Part shown: positions 6,880 to 9,955 of the stretch, one piece after another | Numbering within the stretch: the stretch's first letter is position 1 | Layout of the letters: each line of letters opens with the position of its first letter | From: JAVBOP01 sp031550405 | Lineage (GTDB): Bacteria; Bacteroidota; Ignavibacteria; Kapaibacteriales; UBA2268 | Assembly: GCA_031550405.1 (NCBI GenBank) | Contig: JAVBOP010000006.1 | Coordinates: 1-9,955 of the forward strand | DNA: 9,955 nucleotides | Direction: 5' to 3' | Program-made: the position numbers and the translations under genes | The notes under the pieces: generated by a model | The model's input: only the letters and a program-made list of their open reading frames with translations | Told to the model about the DNA's origin: nothing | Databases searched by the model: none

Positions 6880-6998
6880 ACAAAAAAAATATGATATATG
6901 TGCAGGTAGTAATTGTGTAAAATTGCTTTTCCATATTTTATTCCTTCATATAAAATCTCAACAAGCCGCTCAACAGTGACTTTCGCGGTGCAAATATC

Positions 6999-7010
6999 TG
7001 CAACATTGCA
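6999..7010 (+). promoter_or_regulatory. TGCAA-N2-TTGCA inverted repeat upstream of ybbR
   Basis: TGCAA and TTGCA form a short symmetrical site around a 2-base spacer. Another TGCAA lies exactly 10 bases upstream (6989-6993), about one helical turn, and GGCAAC follows at 7017-7022. The cluster ends about 40 bases before the candidate -7 element at 7052, a plausible place for a regulator to bind. No regulator can be named. Confidence 0.2.
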
Positions 7011-7051
7011 ATTTTTGGCAACAAAAAGAAGATAGTTTACACTTTTTTGTT

Positions 7052-7059
7052 TATTTTTG
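7052..7059 (+). promoter_or_regulatory. Candidate -7 promoter element for ybbR/TPR-SPOR
   Basis: TATTTTTG matches TAnnTTTG and lies 21 bases before the GTG start at 7081, giving a leader of about 14 bases. A -33 partner is not evident. The local T-richness makes a chance match possible. Confidence 0.3.
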
Positions 7060-7080
7060 TTAGTTAATTGACGGAAAAAA

Positions 7081-8022
7081 GTGAAAAAAAAGCGCTGGTA
7101 TTTTTCAAAAATGTTTTTTGGAGCTGTTCTTTTGGCGATAGCTTTGTGGGGATATGCCAGTTTGAATGAGGAATATCAAACTGTTGTTGAGCTGCCGCTT
7201 GTTGTTGAGCCTCCGCCTGACAAGGCTATTGAGACTTCTGTGCCAAATGAAATTTTCATTGATGTTATAGGAAGCGGGTGGTATTTATTTAACCACGTCT
7301 ATTTTAATAACTTAAAGAAATGTTACGTTGCATTGACAGACGCCAACAAGCGAGATTCGCAGTATGTTATAGAAACTGTTGATATGCAAAAAGGCATACA
7401 AAATCTTGCGGGCAAGCTCACGCTCAGGCAAATATTTCCAGATGTTATTGCCGTGAAAACGGGTGATATTCAGTCGAAAGAGGTTAAAATTTTGCCCGAT
7501 GTCAAGATAAATTTGAAAGAAGGCTTTGCTATTGTTGGTGGAATCAGGGTAAATCCGCCAACGGCTACTATTAAGGGGAATAACAATATACTTGATTTAA
7601 TTGACGCGTGGAAAACTAAGTCTATTATTTTAGATGATGTTAGCATGTCAATATCGCAACAGATACAGCTTTCAGATTCACTAAAATCCATCATTAAAGT
7701 AGAGCCGGGAGTTGTTACAATAAATGCGGCGATTCAACCTTATTCGGAGGTTACTTTGGATGATATTCCGCTGCAGGTTGCAGATGCTAAGATATTGAAA
7801 AATCACGAGCTTAAGCCTGTATTTTTTTCTGTTACACTGTCTGGAGGCATTGATGTAATAAGCAAGATTAGCAGTTCTGATGTTACTGTCAGCATAAATT
7901 ACGACGATTTGCTGAATGATGCGACTGGAATTATCAAGCCTAACATCAATATTCCACCTTATACCAAAGTGCTTGATTATTCGCCTAAATATATTTTTCA
8001 CAAAGAGATAGTTAAACAATAA
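7081..8022 (+). CDS. YbbR-like (CdaR-type) domain membrane-anchored protein
   Basis: A 313-residue protein with one N-terminal membrane anchor (about residues 9-26, after MKKKRW) and a long extracytoplasmic beta-rich part. The repeated pattern of short strands with prolines, such as VVELPLVVEPPP near residue 35, VGGIRVNPPTATIKG near 152 and EVTLDDIPLQV near 224, is typical of YbbR domains; two to three copies are likely. In Firmicutes a YbbR-domain protein, CdaR, modulates the diadenylate cyclase CdaA, but no cyclase gene is visible here, so that role is not implied. The start is GTG; the next option, Met11, would remove the basic residues before the anchor and is less likely. The following gene starts 11 bases downstream, so the two form an operon. 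Confidence 0.75.
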   Translation: MKKKRWYFSKMFFGAVLLAIALWGYASLNEEYQTVVELPLVVEPPPDKAIETSVPNEIFIDVIGSGWYLFNHVYFNNLKKCYVALTDANKRDSQYVIETVDMQKGIQNLAGKLTLRQIFPDVIAVKTGDIQSKEVKILPDVKINLKEGFAIVGGIRVNPPTATIKGNNNILDLIDAWKTKSIILDDVSMSISQQIQLSDSLKSIIKVEPGVVTINAAIQPYSEVTLDDIPLQVADAKILKNHELKPVFFSVTLSGGIDVISKISSSDVTVSINYDDLLNDATGIIKPNINIPPYTKVLDYSPKYIFHKEIVKQ

Positions 8023-8033
8023 TTGAGAGGATT

Positions 8034-8795
8034 ATGAATATTTTTTTAACAATAGTGGCTATAATTGCACTGAATTTTACTCTTGCGGGCAATACATTAT
8101 TTGCCCAAACCAATAAAATAAATTCGTATTTAAAACTTGTGGCTCAAGGGAAAATAGATGAGGTCAAATCCAAATTGCCTGAATTGATTGCCAATTTTCC
8201 TAATGAACCGGGCGTTGTTCTGCTGCAAGGTGTTTTGCAGGATGACGGCTCGAAGGCTGTAACATATTACCAAAAAGTACTTGACAAGTATCCCAATAGC
8301 GAGTGGGCTGACCATGCTGCGTGGCGCATGATACAATACTATGCAATAGTTGGAGATACTTCTGCTGCCGCCAATGCGCTAACTACATTTCGCAATAAGT
8401 ACCCGAGTTTTGAATTTCTCGCTCCCGCAACCGACGCAGTTCGCATGGCAACCAGTAACGCTAAGTATAATAATAGTGCAAGTTATACAAAACAAAAAAA
8501 CTCAAGGCATGTGCCAAATTCTGATATGCCGGTAAAAACCGTTGATTCAGCTGTAGCAACCAAGCAATACTATGGCTTGCAAGTTGGCATATATTCCACG
8601 CTTGAAGCGGCAGAGTCAGAAAAGGAGCGGTTTATAAATTCAAAATTGCGGACTGAAATAAAAGAAAAATTAGTTCAAGGTGAAAAAAAATATGCCGTAG
8701 TCATTGGCAATTATTCATCAGAAAAAGCTGCCCAGGAAGCCAAAAAAATTGTTGAAAAGCAATGCAAATGTACCCCTTTGATATACAAAAAATAA
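8034..8795 (+). CDS. Secreted TPR-like protein with C-terminal SPOR domain
   Basis: A 253-residue exported protein. Residues 1-24 are a signal peptide with likely cleavage LFA|QT. Residues about 28-140 form helical TPR-like repeats (the YYQKVLDKYPNSEWADHAAW segment near 78-97 and the NALTTFRNKYP segment near 114 are typical). They are followed by a polar linker, about 143-175. Residues about 176-250 form a SPOR domain, beginning with YYGLQVGIYSTLEAAE and continuing with YAVVIGNYSSEKAAQEA. SPOR domains bind denuded peptidoglycan glycans, often at division sites; TPRs mediate protein contacts. A periplasmic role at the cell wall is therefore a sound inference, but the partner is unknown. Unusually for this window, the start has a Shine-Dalgarno-like GAGAGGA about 4 bases upstream, which fits translation of a second cistron after ybbR. 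Confidence 0.85.
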   Translation: MNIFLTIVAIIALNFTLAGNTLFAQTNKINSYLKLVAQGKIDEVKSKLPELIANFPNEPGVVLLQGVLQDDGSKAVTYYQKVLDKYPNSEWADHAAWRMIQYYAIVGDTSAAANALTTFRNKYPSFEFLAPATDAVRMATSNAKYNNSASYTKQKNSRHVPNSDMPVKTVDSAVATKQYYGLQVGIYSTLEAAESEKERFINSKLRTEIKEKLVQGEKKYAVVIGNYSSEKAAQEAKKIVEKQCKCTPLIYKK

Positions 8796-8800
8796 AAATA

Positions 8801-8864
8801 GAGGCAGTATGGCGACAATGCGATAATGGACGAATAATTAAAAAATATTCATTATCCTTGCCTC
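8801..8864 (-). terminator. Nested inverted repeat at the SPOR/mnmG convergent junction
   Basis: The outer arms GAGGCA (8801-8806) and TGCCTC (8859-8864) enclose an inner hairpin. In it GATAAT (8822-8827) plus GAATA (8832-8836) pair with TATTC (8846-8850) plus ATTATC (8851-8856), leaving a 4-base bulge. The mnmG stop (8854-8852) lies inside the inner arm. On the minus strand the outer stem is followed by TATTTTTATTTTTTG, so leftward termination after mnmG is plausible; no such tail exists for the rightward gene. Confidence 0.4.
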
Positions 8865-9955
8865 AGGAAGAAGGATATGACTGCAATATCTGTTGCTGAA
8901 ATTCCAGAAATACGCGACGCTTGACCAATAGAGGACGGGCGTATCGTTTTGAGTTTTTGCCGCGCCTCAGTTGATAATGAATTGACAGCGTCATAATCGA
9001 AATTTTCCGGAATGCGCTTGTTTTCGTTTTCCAAAAAATACTCGACTTCCCGCTGCTGGCGAATGATGTAGCCTTCATATTTCAGCCCAATATCAAGCCG
9101 CCATGTCAAATTATCGTCGGCTTTTACTTTCTCAAGGTTCTCTGGCAAATTATGAATATTTTTTAATAATTCACTCATCTCTACTTTCGCTCTCTTCCCC
9201 AAAACATATATTGATGTAGTATCAACTACCAATGTTTCTGCTATTTCAGATAAATAGTTATTAATAATATCTGCTTTCAGCTTAGTATTTTTAGACTCCT
9301 CAAATGCCGCATCGACAGTCTGCTTGCGTTCCATTGTTTGCTTAAAATGCCAGTCTGGAATGAGTCCCAACCTATGTCCATATTGCGTAAGTCTATCATT
9401 TGCATTGTCTTGCCTCAACAGCAAGCGATATTCTGCAAGCGAAGTAAACATGCGGTACGGCTCATCGGTACTCTTATTCACCAGATCATCAATCAGCACG
9501 CCAATATACGCTTCGGAACGCCTCAGGCAAAGCGGCGCCTCGCCCTTGATTTTCATGGCGGCATTAATTCCTGCTATAAGTCCCTGGCTCGCAGCTTCCT
9601 CGTAGCCAGATGTTCCATTAATCTGCCCCGCAAAATATAGATTTTCTATTGGCTTGGTTTCGAGCGTGAATTTGAGCTGATGCGGATAGAAAAAATCATA
9701 TTCAATTGCATACCCTGGACGTAATATTTCACAATTTTCAAGCCCTTCAATTGAGCGTAAGCCTAATATTTGCACATCCTTAGGCAAACTTGTAGAAAAG
9801 CCATTCACATAGACAGAATTTGTTGATAATCCTTCGGGTTCGAGCAATATTTTATGCGAATCTCTTTCTGAAAATCTGTTTATTTTATCTTCAATAGATG
9901 GACAGTATCTTGGACCAACTCCGCGTATAAGCCCGCTAAACATGGGTGATTTATC
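8852..9955 (-). CDS. mnmG: tRNA uridine 5-carboxymethylaminomethyl modification enzyme MnmG (GidA), C-terminal part
   Basis: The C-terminal 367 residues of MnmG; about 250-260 N-terminal residues, including the FAD-binding Rossmann motif, lie off the right edge. With MnmE this FAD enzyme installs the cmnm5 group on wobble U34 of tRNAs. The visible part opens with DKSPMFSGLIRGVGPRYCPS, containing the conserved Cys region of the family. It continues with the signature LYFAGQINGTSGYEEAASQG, the EYRLLLRQDNA motif, and the C-terminal MnmE/tRNA-interacting domain ending in IRPSSIGQASRISGIS and TDIAVISFFLRQG. The frame is open to the edge. The usually conserved TSRAEYR reads TSLAEYR here, with NAN in place of NAD just after. 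Motif density makes the identification secure. Confidence 0.95.
   Translation of the reverse strand, partial: DKSPMFSGLIRGVGPRYCPSIEDKINRFSERDSHKILLEPEGLSTNSVYVNGFSTSLPKDVQILGLRSIEGLENCEILRPGYAIEYDFFYPHQLKFTLETKPIENLYFAGQINGTSGYEEAASQGLIAGINAAMKIKGEAPLCLRRSEAYIGVLIDDLVNKSTDEPYRMFTSLAEYRLLLRQDNANDRLTQYGHRLGLIPDWHFKQTMERKQTVDAAFEESKNTKLKADIINNYLSEIAETLVVDTTSIYVLGKRAKVEMSELLKNIHNLPENLEKVKADDNLTWRLDIGLKYEGYIIRQQREVEYFLENENKRIPENFDYDAVNSLSTEARQKLKTIRPSSIGQASRISGISATDIAVISFFLRQG

Noticed and set aside
611..8852. 16-base identical word ATTAAAAAATATTCAT at 611-626 and 8837-8852
   Set aside because: Low-complexity A-rich sequence in unrelated contexts; no flanking similarity to suggest a mobile or regulatory repeat.
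1..9955. CRISPR array, tRNA/rRNA gene, insertion sequence, phage or toxin-antitoxin module
   Set aside because: No regularly spaced repeats, no tRNA-like T-loop/anticodon arrangement, no transposase or integrase motifs, and no small paired genes were found in any of the gaps.

Overview
The window is an AT-rich piece of a bacterial chromosome carrying eight largely or wholly visible genes and the tail of a ninth. A type IX secretion (T9SS) sorting-domain tail at the left edge, start codons mostly without Shine-Dalgarno sequences, and TAnnTTTG octamers upstream of three genes point to the Bacteroidota/Ignavibacteria/Kapabacteria (FCB) side of the tree. I cannot place it more precisely from sequence alone.

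Layout, left to right. Positions 1-98 hold the last 31 codons of a T9SS cargo protein, followed by an intrinsic terminator (130-157). A stretch of about 600 bases without a gene ends in two consecutive hairpins just before a secreted Cys-type (formylglycine) sulfatase (754-2490), which has its own terminator-like hairpin (2507-2534). After a 362-base gap come two more rightward genes: a short-chain dehydrogenase/reductase (2853-3581) and the tRNA methylthiotransferase MiaB (3699-5018). MiaB converges on a leftward pair, a DUF58 (von Willebrand factor A-like) protein (6845-5952) and a CPBP-family membrane protease (5941-5159), separated by 10 bases. Divergent from these is a rightward pair: a YbbR-domain envelope protein (7081-8022, GTG start) and a secreted TPR plus SPOR-domain protein (8034-8795), 11 bases apart. 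The window closes with the leftward C-terminal part of MnmG (8852 to the right edge).

Together, MiaB and MnmG are unlinked but related housekeeping functions, modifying tRNA at A37 and at the wobble U34. The YbbR/TPR-SPOR pair and the DUF58/CPBP pair look like two small envelope-related operons reading away from a shared 235-base intergenic region. The sulfatase and the T9SS protein suggest export to the periplasm or surface, and use of sulfated organic compounds is plausible.

I do not see an obviously new multi-gene system here. The points most worth a second look are small: the structured leader of the sulfatase gene, an orphan leftward terminator with a protein-like broken reading frame upstream of it (about 2590-2863), inverted repeats that span the minus-strand stop codon at both convergent junctions, and an unusual residue in a strongly conserved MnmG motif.
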